A DNA stretch of 55,776 nucleotides from Bordetella parapertussis (GCA_945864585.1 CAMBCF010000016.1:1-55776), one strand, 5' to 3'; positions 15,508 to 24,298 are shown, counted from the stretch's first letter. Notes: a model not told the origin generated them from the sequence alone. Numbers and translations are program-made.

Positions 15508-18500
15508 ATGAGCGACACGCCTCCTGCAGGCAGTGGTTTCTTAAGCGCCCTGCTGCGATCGCTTATTGGGGACTTCCAGTGGCAGGCGCCGGGGTGGATG
15601 CGCGGTATCGGCAACGCGCTGGGGTTTTGCGGCAGCGCGTTCGCGAGCTGGGTGCGCGCAGACATGCGCCGCGCGGCGATTGCCGGCGGGGTGGGCATTG
15701 CGCTGATCGCGGGCGCCCTGGCGGGCAAGGTGTGGTACGACAAATTGCCCAAGCCGCTGCAAGTGAGCTACGAGGTCACCGTGCCGGAACCGACGCCGGT
15801 AGATCAACCCAACGCCAAGCCGGAACCGCTGGTGATCAAATTCAGCGAATCGGTTGCCACGCTCGCGGGCGTGGGCAAGGAAGTCAGCACCGGCATCGCC
15901 GTTGAGCCGCGCATCGACGGCGTCTGGAAGTGGGACGATGACCGCACACTGAGCCTGAAACCGAAAGCCGATTGGCCGGTGGGTACTGAAGTGGTGGTGA
16001 CGCTGGCGAAAAAGGGTCTCTTCGCCGGGCAAATGCGGCTAAAGGACTATCAAGTGAAGTTTCGCACCGCGCCATTTGTGGCGAAGATTGCCGAGGCGCA
16101 GTTTTATCAGGACCCGGCTGATCCGGCGTCGAAGAAAATTGTGGTGACGGTTAAATTCACGCATCCGGTTGATACCGCCGATTTCGAGAAACGCATCGTG
16201 CTGCGCGAGGAAGGAAAGGATGGCGTGATTCTGGGCATCGGCGCGGATGACAAAAAATTCAAAGTGACCTATGACAAATTCAAGGTCAATGCCACTATCC
16301 ATTCCGAGCCGATGCCGATACCCGCGCAACCGCTCAAGGTGGCGGTGAGTGTCGAAGCCGGCGCGCGCTCCTCGCGCGGCGGCGCCCGCACCACCGCGGC
16401 GGTCAAACAGTCGGTGACGGTGCCGGGGCTCTACAGTTTGGCGCTGCAGGGCATGGCGTTGACGCTGGCCGAGAATGAACGTCTGGAACCCGATCGCATC
16501 CTGATGCTCAATGTCTCCGCCGACACCCATGAAAAAGAAGTCGCCGGCAAAGTGCGCGCTTGGGTGCTGCCGATCCATCATCCCGCGACCAAACCTGAAG
16601 AACGCAAAGGGCCATTTAACTGGTCGAACCCGTCGCAAATCAGCCCCGACATACTGTCGCAGTCCGAGCCGCTGAAGCTCGAGGGCGTGCCTGCCGAGCG
16701 CGAGCACGTGCAACAGCACGGCTACAAGTACAGCGCCGACGCCGGGCGCTTTGTGTATGTGAAAGTCGCAAAAGGCATCAAGTCCTTTGGCGGCTATATG
16801 ATGGAAAAGGAGCGCGACGGCATCCTGCCTGTGCAGCGTTATCCGCGCCAGTTGCGTATCGCCTTGCAGGGTGCGCTGCTGGCGCTGTCGGGTGAGAAAA
16901 AACTTGCGGTGCTGGTGCGTGATGTCGAAGGGGTGCGCTACGACATTGGCAGATTGCTGCCACAGCAATTGCAGCATCTGGTGACCATGTCCGACGGCGG
17001 ATTTGCCAAGCCCAATTTCGACAAAGGCTTTGATGAAGACAATCTTGCCGAGCGCTACACGCAGGTTGAGGAGATGCCGCCTACGCAGCCGGGCAAGCCG
17101 AATTACCTCGCGCTGGATGTGGGGAAGTATCTGGATAGCGAAGGCGGCAAGCGCGGCATCTTCTTTGTCAAGGTTGAAAGTTACGACCCACGCACTAAGC
17201 GCACCACGGGCGCGGTGGACAAACGCCTGATTGTGGTTACCGATCTGGGCATGGTGGTGAAGCGCGCCATCGACGGCACGCAGGATGTGTTTGTGCAATC
17301 CATTGCCAGCGGTCAGCCGGTCACCGGCGTGGCGATTGAAGTGATGGGCCGCAATGGTCAGGTGATCGCGACACAAACGTCTGACGCCACAGGCCGCGCG
17401 CGCCTGCCGGACTTCGCGGGATTTACGCGCGAGAAGGCGCCTGCGGTGTACGTGGCGCGCAAGGCGGGCGACACCTCATTTTTGCCCTATGACCGCAGTG
17501 ATCGCGTGATTGACTTTTCGCGTTTTGATGTCGGCGGCGTCAACAGCAGTGCGGACGCGGGCAAGTTGTCGGCATACTTATTCTCGGACCGCGGCATTTA
17601 CCGGCCGGGCGAAGAAATCCGCGTCGGCATGATTGTCAAGGCCACGGACTGGGCGACACGCATCGCGGGTGCACCGCTCGAATACGAGCTGACCGATGCG
17701 CGTGGCCTGGTGCTGCGCAAGGACAAGATCAAGCTCTCGACCAGTGGATTCGAGGAAGTGCGCCACGCCATTCAGGATACCTCACCGACGGGCGACTACA
17801 CCCTGTCGTTGTATATCGTGAAAGACGGCCAGCGTGACAGCCAGTTGGGATCGGTGACAGTGAAGGTGCAGGAGTTCATGCCCGATCGTTTGAAGATGAG
17901 CGCACGCTTCACGCGGGAAGCCATCGAGGGCTGGGTGTCGCCGCAGGATATGAAAGCGAATATCTCGTTGCAAAATTTGTTTGGCACGCCCGCAGACGCA
18001 CGCCGTGTCACAGCGACGATGACCCTGCAACCGGTGCTGCCCTCGTTTCCCAAGTGGCGCGATTATCAATTCCATGATCCGCAGTTTGCCAAAGAAGGTT
18101 TTACCGAACCGCTGGCCGAAACCAAGACCAACGACAAGGGCGAGGCTGAACTCGACCTGAATCTGGCGCGCTTTGCCAAGGCCACCTACCGGCTGCACGT
18201 GGTGGCGCAGGGCTTCGAGGCGGACGGCGGGCGCGGCGTGTCAGCAGAATCCGCGACACTACTGGTGTTGAATATGCCGTTCCTGGTCGGCTACAAGGCC
18301 GATGGCGATCTGAATTATGTGTCGCGCGCGGCCCAGCGCAGCGTGGAGCTGATCGCGATTGATCCTTCGGCGAAAAAGACCGACGCCAGGGATTTGAAGC
18401 TGATTCACCTTGAGCGTAAATTCGTGTCGGTGCTGACCAAGCAGCCGAACAACACCTACAAATACGAATCGCGTGAAAAGCGCGTGCAACTGGAAGAAAA

Positions 18501-18615
18501 GCCGTTCACCATTGCCGCTGCCGGTTCAAAAGTGGCGCTGGCCACCGATGCGCCGGGTAGCTACGCCTACATCGTGCGCGATGCGCAAGGCCAGGACCTG
18601 GCGCGCGTGTCATAG
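15508..18615 (+). CDS. Bacterial alpha-2-macroglobulin, N-terminal part, ending at an in-frame amber codon
   Basis: Codes for the first 1035 residues of a very large bacterial alpha-2-macroglobulin. AAGGA precedes ATG 15508. A cytoplasmic and amphipathic leader is followed by a membrane anchor at about 55-75 (AAIAGGVGIALIAGALAGKV) rather than a lipobox. Then come MG-type beta domains, including the diagnostic YLFSDRGIYRPGEEIRVGMI near residue 690. The protein stops at TAG 18613-18615, but the same frame continues with family sequence (EVAGAANLTRSLEKN...). The TAG sits where homologues, as I recall them, have a Tyr (RVxYxVAGAANLTRSLEKN). The periplasmic protein traps proteases and works with PBP1C, encoded next. 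The perfect AGGAGG at 18614-18619 overlaps the amber codon. Confidence 0.88.
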   Translation: MSDTPPAGSGFLSALLRSLIGDFQWQAPGWMRGIGNALGFCGSAFASWVRADMRRAAIAGGVGIALIAGALAGKVWYDKLPKPLQVSYEVTVPEPTPVDQPNAKPEPLVIKFSESVATLAGVGKEVSTGIAVEPRIDGVWKWDDDRTLSLKPKADWPVGTEVVVTLAKKGLFAGQMRLKDYQVKFRTAPFVAKIAEAQFYQDPADPASKKIVVTVKFTHPVDTADFEKRIVLREEGKDGVILGIGADDKKFKVTYDKFKVNATIHSEPMPIPAQPLKVAVSVEAGARSSRGGARTTAAVKQSVTVPGLYSLALQGMALTLAENERLEPDRILMLNVSADTHEKEVAGKVRAWVLPIHHPATKPEERKGPFNWSNPSQISPDILSQSEPLKLEGVPAEREHVQQHGYKYSADAGRFVYVKVAKGIKSFGGYMMEKERDGILPVQRYPRQLRIALQGALLALSGEKKLAVLVRDVEGVRYDIGRLLPQQLQHLVTMSDGGFAKPNFDKGFDEDNLAERYTQVEEMPPTQPGKPNYLALDVGKYLDSEGGKRGIFFVKVESYDPRTKRTTGAVDKRLIVVTDLGMVVKRAIDGTQDVFVQSIASGQPVTGVAIEVMGRNGQVIATQTSDATGRARLPDFAGFTREKAPAVYVARKAGDTSFLPYDRSDRVIDFSRFDVGGVNSSADAGKLSAYLFSDRGIYRPGEEIRVGMIVKATDWATRIAGAPLEYELTDARGLVLRKDKIKLSTSGFEEVRHAIQDTSPTGDYTLSLYIVKDGQRDSQLGSVTVKVQEFMPDRLKMSARFTREAIEGWVSPQDMKANISLQNLFGTPADARRVTATMTLQPVLPSFPKWRDYQFHDPQFAKEGFTEPLAETKTNDKGEAELDLNLARFAKATYRLHVVAQGFEADGGRGVSAESATLLVLNMPFLVGYKADGDLNYVSRAAQRSVELIAIDPSAKKTDARDLKLIHLERKFVSVLTKQPNNTYKYESREKRVQLEEKPFTIAAAGSKVALATDAPGSYAYIVRDAQGQDLARVS

Positions 18616-18618
18616 GAG

Positions 18619-21342
18619 GTGGCGGGTGCGGCCAACCTCACGCGTTCGCTGGAGAAAAACGCCGGGCTGCAGGTGAAGCTCAGCAAAAAAGATTTCAGCG
18701 CTGGCGCGGATATTGAGTTGTCGATACAAGCGCCGTATGTGGGCTCCGGTCTGATTACCATCGAACGCGAGCGCGTGTACGCCTACACCTGGTTCACCAC
18801 CAGGACCACGGCTTCGACGCAGAAGATCACGCTGCCCAGGGATTTCGAGGGTAACGGTTATGTGACGGTGACCTTCATTCGCGATGCGGGGTCGGACGAA
18901 ATCTATTCAAGCCCGCTCGCCCATGGCGTGCAGCCTTTCTCGGTGAATCTGGATCGCCACAAGTTAAAGACCACGGTGAAAGTGCCCGATCTGGTGAAGC
19001 CGGGCGATACCATAAAATTCAGGCACTCGACCAATCAGCCTTCGCGCATGGTGCTGATTGCAGTGGATGAAGGCATCCTGCAGGTGGCGCGCTACAAGAC
19101 CGCGGATCCACTGGGCTTCTTTTTCCAGAAGCGCGCATTGGAAGTGCGCACCTTGCAGATACTGGATTTGATTTTGCCCGAGTTCAAGCGCTTCATGGCG
19201 GCGGCAGCGCCAGGTCGTGACGGCGACGGTGCGCTCGGCAAGCATCTGAATCCGTTCAAGCGCAAGGCCGACAAGCCGGTGGCGTACTGGTCAGGCATCA
19301 TCGACAGCGGGCCGCAGGAGCGCGAACTCACGTGGCAGGTGCCGGAGACGTTTAATGGCATGCTGCAGGTGATGGCGGTGGCGGTGAACGAAGATTCCAT
19401 CGGCGTATTCGAGAAGAAAACGCTGTCGCGTGGCGATTTTGTATTATCACCCAACGCGCCGCTGACGGTGACGCCGGGTGACGAGTTCGATGTCAGTGTG
19501 GGTGTGGCGAATAATGTTGCGGGGTCGGGTACGGAGGCGCAGATTGCGGTAACGCTGGCGACCTCGCCGAATCTCGAAATCGTCGGCGCCGTCAGCAACA
19601 CCCTGAAAATCGGCGAATTGCGCGAAGGCGTCACCAGCTTCAGGGTGCGCGTCAAAGATGAACTGGGCGCGGGCACGCTGAGTTTCAGCGCCAGCGGCAT
19701 GAGCAAAAGTGCGAAGCTGGGCGCCAGCATCAGCGTGCGTCCGGCGCAACCCTACCTCACGCAACTGACTGCCGGCACGGTGCGCAACGGTAATGCCGAT
19801 GCTGCGGTTACGCGCAACTTGTATCCGCATTATCGCAAGCTGGAGGCGAGCATTTCGCATGTGCCGCTGGCGCTGGCGCATGGGCTAACCGCATATCTGC
19901 AAGGGTTTCAATATTCATGCACCGAGCAACTGGTGAGCATGGGCCTGCCCGCGCTGATACTCGGCAATCGTCCTGAATTCGGCTACGTGAAAGCGAAGGA
20001 TTACAAAACACTAGAGGATTTGATTCAGGTGCTGCATGGCCGTCAAAACGGCGAGGGCGCGTTCGGCTTGTGGGCTGCGAACGCGCATGTGCTGGATACC
20101 GTGTCGGTGTATGCGATGCACTTTTTGATCGAGGCACGCGAGCGTGGGCGCAATGTGCCGGCAGATATAATTGTAAATAGAAACAGATACTTACGTTCAA
20201 TCGCCAGTGGCGATGGCGGCACCCTCACGCAGCAACGCACGCGCGCTTATGCGATTTATTTGCTGACGCGGCAGGGCATAGTTACCACCAACTTTGCGGC
20301 GGCAGTGCAGAAGCGGCTGGAAGCGAGTCACGCGAAAACGTACGCGCAGGACATCGCAACTGCCTACCTTGCCGCGAGTTTTCAGTTGATGAAGCAACAG
20401 CGGCTGGCGGAGCAGTTGATTGCGGGCGCCGGGTTTGGTTTGCCGCTATCGCTGGCGGATGCGTACTATGATCCGCTGTCACGTGATGCGCAGTTGCTGT
20501 ACTTGCTGGCGCGCCATTTCCCGGAACGCCTGGCGAACATCAAACCCGAGGCGCTCAACGGCATGGTGAAGGAAATCGCCAACGGCGGCTACAATACACA
20601 TTCGTCGGGGCGCACCATACTTGCGTTTGACTCCTTTGCCAGCGCCGCGGAAAAATTGCCGCCGGGCACGCTGGCGGTGAGCGAAACGCTGCGCAACAAC
20701 AGCGCGCGTCCGCTGGTGCTGCCGCCGGGCTTGATTCCGCGCGCAAGTTTTTCGGTGGATGCGGCGAAACTGCAATTCTCCAACAAGAGTGATCTGCCGG
20801 CGTACTACGTGGTCGAGCAGACCGGCTTTGATCGCAATTTGCCTGCGACCGAAATCAAGAACGGTTTCGAGATCCTGCGCGAATATGTCGACGCCAAAGG
20901 CGGCCTGGTCAAATCGGTGAAGGTCGGCGACGAGATCGAAGTGCGGCTCAAGTTCCGCGCTATTAACCGCGAGGCGATCGACAATGCGGCGCTGGTCGAT
21001 TTGCTGCCCGGTGGATTCGATCTGGTGTTGAATGCTGCCCCGGCGCCGCTGAAGGAAGGCGAAGCAGATTCACGCGAAGGCCGTGGCGAGAATGAAAGCC
21101 AAAAGTGGCGCGCGCCGATCGGCACGCAGCGCTCGACCTGGCAACCCGACTACGCCGATCTGCGTGAAGACCGCGTGGTGCTCTATGGCATGGTGCGCAA
21201 GGATTTTCAGGAATTCGCCTACCGCATCAAGGCTACCAACACCGGCACCTTCGTGGCGCCCCCGGCGTGCGGCGAGTCGATGTATGACCGCAGTGTGCAG
21301 GCGCGGTCGTTGGGCGGGAAGATTGTGGTGGAGAAGCGGTGA
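18619..21342 (+). CDS. Bacterial alpha-2-macroglobulin, C-terminal part with CTEQ thioester motif
   Basis: About 907 residues in the same frame as the preceding part, beginning directly after an in-frame TAG. It contains the macroglobulin core (ELSIQAPYVGSGLITIERER), the bait-region neighbourhood, the alpha-2-macroglobulin domain (PVAYWSGIIDSGPQERELTW, VPETFNGMLQVMAVAVNEDS), and the thioester motif in QYSCTEQLVSM at 19918-19929 (CTEQ; the cysteine would be residue 1471 of a continuous protein). The complement-like helical domain and terminal receptor-binding-like domain follow. Without readthrough or re-initiation the thioester that covalently traps proteases would not be made. The coding sequence shows no frameshift, so the interruption is either recent, a sequencing error, or read through. 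GTG 18619 is only nominally a start: it overlaps the AGGAGG itself. Confidence 0.87.
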   Translation: MAGAANLTRSLEKNAGLQVKLSKKDFSAGADIELSIQAPYVGSGLITIERERVYAYTWFTTRTTASTQKITLPRDFEGNGYVTVTFIRDAGSDEIYSSPLAHGVQPFSVNLDRHKLKTTVKVPDLVKPGDTIKFRHSTNQPSRMVLIAVDEGILQVARYKTADPLGFFFQKRALEVRTLQILDLILPEFKRFMAAAAPGRDGDGALGKHLNPFKRKADKPVAYWSGIIDSGPQERELTWQVPETFNGMLQVMAVAVNEDSIGVFEKKTLSRGDFVLSPNAPLTVTPGDEFDVSVGVANNVAGSGTEAQIAVTLATSPNLEIVGAVSNTLKIGELREGVTSFRVRVKDELGAGTLSFSASGMSKSAKLGASISVRPAQPYLTQLTAGTVRNGNADAAVTRNLYPHYRKLEASISHVPLALAHGLTAYLQGFQYSCTEQLVSMGLPALILGNRPEFGYVKAKDYKTLEDLIQVLHGRQNGEGAFGLWAANAHVLDTVSVYAMHFLIEARERGRNVPADIIVNRNRYLRSIASGDGGTLTQQRTRAYAIYLLTRQGIVTTNFAAAVQKRLEASHAKTYAQDIATAYLAASFQLMKQQRLAEQLIAGAGFGLPLSLADAYYDPLSRDAQLLYLLARHFPERLANIKPEALNGMVKEIANGGYNTHSSGRTILAFDSFASAAEKLPPGTLAVSETLRNNSARPLVLPPGLIPRASFSVDAAKLQFSNKSDLPAYYVVEQTGFDRNLPATEIKNGFEILREYVDAKGGLVKSVKVGDEIEVRLKFRAINREAIDNAALVDLLPGGFDLVLNAAPAPLKEGEADSREGRGENESQKWRAPIGTQRSTWQPDYADLREDRVVLYGMVRKDFQEFAYRIKATNTGTFVAPPACGESMYDRSVQARSLGGKIVVEKR

Positions 21343-21351
21343 GTGAGACTG

Positions 21352-21480
21352 TGAAGGGTGAAGAGTGAAGGGTGAAGGGGTAACGGCGTGAACGAGTGAA
21401 CGGGTGAACGGGTGAACAAGGGAGCGCCACGAGGTAAGCTCCTTCCCCTTCAGGGGGAAGGTTGGGATGGGGGTGGGGTT
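21352..21480. repeat. Short direct repeats (GTGAACGR octamers) followed by a palindromic segment at the pbpC start
   Basis: A run of GTGAAGGG-like units (21351-21380) passes into four octamers, GTGAACGA, GTGAACGG, GTGAACGG, GTGAACAA, at 21388-21419; the last supplies the GTG start of pbpC. Then CTTCCCCTTCAGGGGGAAGG (about 21432-21451) forms a hairpin followed by G-rich sequence. The same octamers form an inverted pair at 38913-39006. Confidence 0.75.
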
Positions 21481-23592
21481 AGCCACTCTCGTTGGTGGCG
21501 ATTCGTGCTACTGGTTTTTGCTGTTTTGATTGTTGCGCTTGTTACCCTCCGCCTCTACCCCAAACCCCCGCTATCCACCCGCTACACCTCCTCGGTAGCC
21601 GTCTACGGCGCGCGCGGCCAACTGCTGCGTCTCACCCTCGCCAAAGATGACCGTTACCGCTTGTGGCTGCCGCTAGCATCGATTTCACCGGAAATCATCG
21701 AAGCGTTTCTGTTGCAGGAGGATCGCTGGTTTTATCGCTACTTCGGTGTAAATCCGCTGGCGCTGGCGCGCGGCGGCTGGCGCACTTATGTCACGGGCGA
21801 GCCACGGCAGGGCGGATCGACCATCACCATGCAGCTTGCGCGCATGACGGAGCGCAATTCGTCGCGCAGCCTTCATGGCAAGTTCAAACAGATTACGCGG
21901 GCGCTGATGCTGGAGGCGATGTATTCCAAGCGCGACATACTCGAGGCTTATCTTAATCTCGTGCCCTACGGCGCCAACATCGAAGGCGTGGGCGCGGCGA
22001 GTCTGATTCACTTCGGCAAATCGACCCAAGCGTTGTCGCTGCCGGAAACGCTGACGCTGGCGGTGATTCCGCAGGCGCCATCAAAACGCACGTTGATACG
22101 CGCGCAGGAACGCGCGGACGGCGCATCGCTGACCGGCGCGCGGCTACGGCTGTTTGCTCGCTGGCTGGCGCAGCATCCGCCCGCTGCATCGCGGGCCGGG
22201 TTGATGAAACTGGCGCTTAACCTGCGCACCGCCAACCAGTTGCCGTTTAAGGCGCCGCATGCGGTGGATCATCTGCTGGCGCGTCATAATTACGATAGCG
22301 GCGGATCGCGTGAAATCCACGCCACGCTGGATCTGCGTTTGCAGCGCACGCTGGAGCGGCAGATACACCGCTATGTCGAACGCCAGCGCCGCATCGGTAT
22401 CGAGAATGCCACGGCGATGCTGATTGACTACCGCACGATGGAAGTCAAAGCGGTGGTGGGCTCGGCCGGGTTTCACAACGCGGCAACCAGCGGGCAGGTT
22501 AACGGCACGCTCGCCAAACGCTCGCCGGGATCAACCCTGAAGCCCTTCATTTATGCGCTGGCGATGGATCAGGGCCTGATTCATCCGTTGTCGGTGTTGA
22601 AAGACGCGCCGGTGGCGTTCGGCCCGTTCAGCCCGGAAAATTTTGAAGGTAATTTTATCGGGCCGATTACCGCGCGCGATGCCTTGATACGCAGCCGCAA
22701 CGTGCCCGCGGTGGGCCTCGCCGCGAAACTGTCGCAACCGTCGCTGTATGATTTTCTGAAACGCGCGGGTGTTTCACGCATGGCAGGCGAAAAGCACTAC
22801 GGCCAAGCGCTGGCGCTGGGCGGCGGCGATGTGACGATGGAAGAACTTGTCACAATGTACGGCGTGCTCGCCAATCGTGGTGTGTTGCGGCCATTGCGTT
22901 ATCACGTATCAAGTGAACTAAAAACCTTCCCTCACCCCCACCCCGAGGGGAGAGGGGGGCTGCTCCCTTCTCCCCCCGGGAGAAGGGTTGGGGAGAGCGC
23001 AGCGAGGGGGCCGAAGGCGGGAAAGGAGGCACTGCAAAATAGGGAAAGCACGCGGTTTGACGAAGGCATTCGCCTGATTTCCGAGGAAGCGAGTTGCATG
23101 ACGCTCGACATCCTGCGCGGCAACCCGCGGCCCGAGGGCACGATTGCGGGCACGCGCGCATCAATCCCGGTGGCGTGGAAGACCGGCACCTCGTGGGGTT
23201 TTCGCGACGCCTGGTCGGCGGGAGTGTTCGGACCTTATGTGCTGGCGGTGTGGATCGGCCGCTTCGATGGCGAAGGCAACCCGGCCTATGTCGGTGTGCA
23301 GGCGGCAGCACCCTTGTTCTTTCAGATTGTCGATGCCATTGCCGCCGAAGATCGCGGACTCACCGAACCAGTGTTTCGCAATCCGCCGAATCTCACACGC
23401 GTCGAAGTATGCGCCGCGTCCGGCGATCTGCCCAACCTGCATTGCCCGATGAAGGCAACCACCTGGTTCGTGCCGGGCAAATCACCGATCCGTGTGAGTG
23501 ACGTGCATCGCGCGGTGATGATCGACACGCGCAGCGGCCGTGTGGCCCCGCCGTACCAGCAGGCGCGCGTGCAGCAGGTGGTCTACGAGTAA
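21412..23592 (+). CDS. pbpC: Penicillin-binding protein 1C, main part ending at an in-frame ochre codon
   Basis: A 726-residue bifunctional peptidoglycan synthase. After a repeat-derived N-terminus comes a membrane anchor (FVLLVFAVLIVALVTL), then the GT51 transglycosylase with QEDRWFYRYFGVNPLALARG (catalytic Glu) and GGSTITMQLARM, and the transpeptidase with SPGSTLKPF (SxxK), SRNVP (SxN) and WKTGTSWGFRD (KTG). The start is uncertain: GTG 21412 lies in a repeat without a ribosome-binding site. A repeat of about 90 bases is inserted in frame at about 22925-23012, between the transpeptidase SxN and KTG motifs. The frame ends at TAA 23590-23592, but WPSDLMRLF and a BiPBP_C domain follow in the same frame. 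It pairs with the upstream alpha-2-macroglobulin, as in E. coli yfhM-pbpC. Confidence 0.9.
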   Translation: MNKGAPRGKLLPLQGEGWDGGGVSHSRWWRFVLLVFAVLIVALVTLRLYPKPPLSTRYTSSVAVYGARGQLLRLTLAKDDRYRLWLPLASISPEIIEAFLLQEDRWFYRYFGVNPLALARGGWRTYVTGEPRQGGSTITMQLARMTERNSSRSLHGKFKQITRALMLEAMYSKRDILEAYLNLVPYGANIEGVGAASLIHFGKSTQALSLPETLTLAVIPQAPSKRTLIRAQERADGASLTGARLRLFARWLAQHPPAASRAGLMKLALNLRTANQLPFKAPHAVDHLLARHNYDSGGSREIHATLDLRLQRTLERQIHRYVERQRRIGIENATAMLIDYRTMEVKAVVGSAGFHNAATSGQVNGTLAKRSPGSTLKPFIYALAMDQGLIHPLSVLKDAPVAFGPFSPENFEGNFIGPITARDALIRSRNVPAVGLAAKLSQPSLYDFLKRAGVSRMAGEKHYGQALALGGGDVTMEELVTMYGVLANRGVLRPLRYHVSSELKTFPHPHPEGRGGLLPSPPGRRVGESAARGPKAGKEALQNRESTRFDEGIRLISEEASCMTLDILRGNPRPEGTIAGTRASIPVAWKTGTSWGFRDAWSAGVFGPYVLAVWIGRFDGEGNPAYVGVQAAAPLFFQIVDAIAAEDRGLTEPVFRNPPNLTRVEVCAASGDLPNLHCPMKATTWFVPGKSPIRVSDVHRAVMIDTRSGRVAPPYQQARVQQVVYE
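22925..23012. repeat. Palindromic repeat inserted in frame inside pbpC
   Basis: CCTTCCCTCACCCCCACCCC, GAGGGGAGAGGGGG, CTTCTCCCCCCGGGAGAAGG and GGGGAGAGCGCAGCGAGGGG are nested palindromic modules. The end piece GAGAGCGCAGCGAGGGGG recurs (reverse strand) in the intergenic element at 28371-28506. The element adds about 30 residues (residues ~505-534, HPHPEGRGGLLPSPPGRR) to PBP1C where family members have none. Confidence 0.8.
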
Positions 23593-23991
23593 TGGCCGTC
23601 GGACCTGATGCGCTTGTTTACACAAGCCGGTGTGCCGCGCCGCGCGCCGCCCACCGGCGACTGCGGCAACACTGCCGGAGTTGGCGCCGTTGCCGGAGTT
23701 GGCGCCGTTGCCGAAGGTGGCACGCCACCGGCGATCAGCGCACCGGCGCGTGGCGCCGCCTACGTCATGCGCGCTTCGCAACCCGAGCGCAACGTGGTGC
23801 CGTTGGCCGCAATTGCCGAAGGCGGCGTCAATACGCTCTACTGGTTCGCCAACGACAGCTTCATTGCCGCCGGCCGCCCCGGCATCGCGCTGCCGTGGAA
23901 GCCCGCGCAGCCGGGACGCTATCTGCTGCGCGTAGTGGATGAGCATGGGCGCGCGGATTCGCGCGAAGTGGTGGTGACGGCGGCACCGTGA
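23593..23991 (+). pseudogene. pbpC: Penicillin-binding protein 1C, C-terminal BiPBP_C part separated by an in-frame stop
   Basis: The frame of pbpC continues after TAA 23590-23592 with WPSDLMRLFTQAGVPRRAPP, the expected junction sequence of PBP1C, then an Ala/Gly/Val linker and a BiPBP_C domain (PPAISAPARGAAYVMR, VNTLYWFANDSFIA, LPWKPAQPGRYLLRVVDEHG). ATG 23608 is an internal Met of this region and lacks a ribosome-binding site, so I treat this as the detached tail of the same gene rather than a separate one. BiPBP_C probably mediates contact with the alpha-2-macroglobulin or peptidoglycan. The linker contains an 18-bp tandem duplication at 23674-23709. Confidence 0.8.
23674..23709. repeat. 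18-bp tandem duplication in the PBP1C linker
   Basis: GCCGGAGTTGGCGCCGTT occurs twice in direct succession and encodes AGVGAV twice, just before the BiPBP_C domain. It is in frame, so it only lengthens the linker. Confidence 0.85.
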
Positions 23992-23999
23992 AAAATGCA

Positions 24000-24274
24000 T
24001 CTGCATTTTTGCGTGGAGCGCATACCACGCCCGTCATTCCGGCGGAGGCCGGTATCCCCTTCCCCTGGGGGAAGGTAGGTTGGGGAGCATATCCATGCGC
24101 AGCATCTGAAATTGGTTCATCAGATTATTCTATATAAACACTAAAACCAAAAGACTCACGTTGCAGGGCAGCTGAGAATTCAAGGCGTTTCTGGCGAAAG
24201 AGTCACGCAAGGAAGGTGTTAGCGTAACGTTAAACCTCTATTCCTAGCCCAGCAATTCGGCGCTTGCTCCGACA
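24000..24274. other. Non-coding stretch between pbpC tail and brnTA
   Basis: No convincing gene. It holds a repeat-like segment CCCCTTCCCCTGGGGGAAGG (24056-24075), similar to the hairpin at 21432-21451, and an AT-richer stretch. A 24-codon frame at 24176-24247 (EFKAFLAKESRKEGVSVTLN) resembles the end of a HicB or Arc-type antitoxin but has no start codon. Confidence 0.5.
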
Positions 24275-24298
24275 CTACAATGTAGTTACACTAGTGTA
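24275..24298 (+). promoter_or_regulatory. Putative BrnA operator: two adjacent palindromes at the brnT start
   Basis: CTACA-A-TGTAG (24275-24285) and the perfect 12-mer TACACTAGTGTA (24287-24298) lie side by side and reach the first base of the brnT ATG. TACAAT (24276-24281) could be the -10 box. Ribbon-helix-helix antitoxins such as BrnA repress their own promoter by binding such short palindromes. There is no Shine-Dalgarno before brnT, so its mRNA may be nearly leaderless. Confidence 0.45.

Noticed and set aside
16039-17376. Long reverse-strand open frame (445 codons) inside the alpha-2-macroglobulin gene
   Set aside because: Antisense shadow: His/Gln/Arg-rich translation without motifs, while the forward strand is clearly coding.
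21388-21419. GTGAACGR octamers considered as a CRISPR array
   Set aside because: Units are only 8 bases with no spacers; there are no cas genes. They are simple direct repeats.
24176-24247. 24-codon frame ending EGVSVTLNLYS, resembling an antitoxin tail
   Set aside because: No start codon and directly preceded by TGA; too short to call, noted only as a possible remnant.
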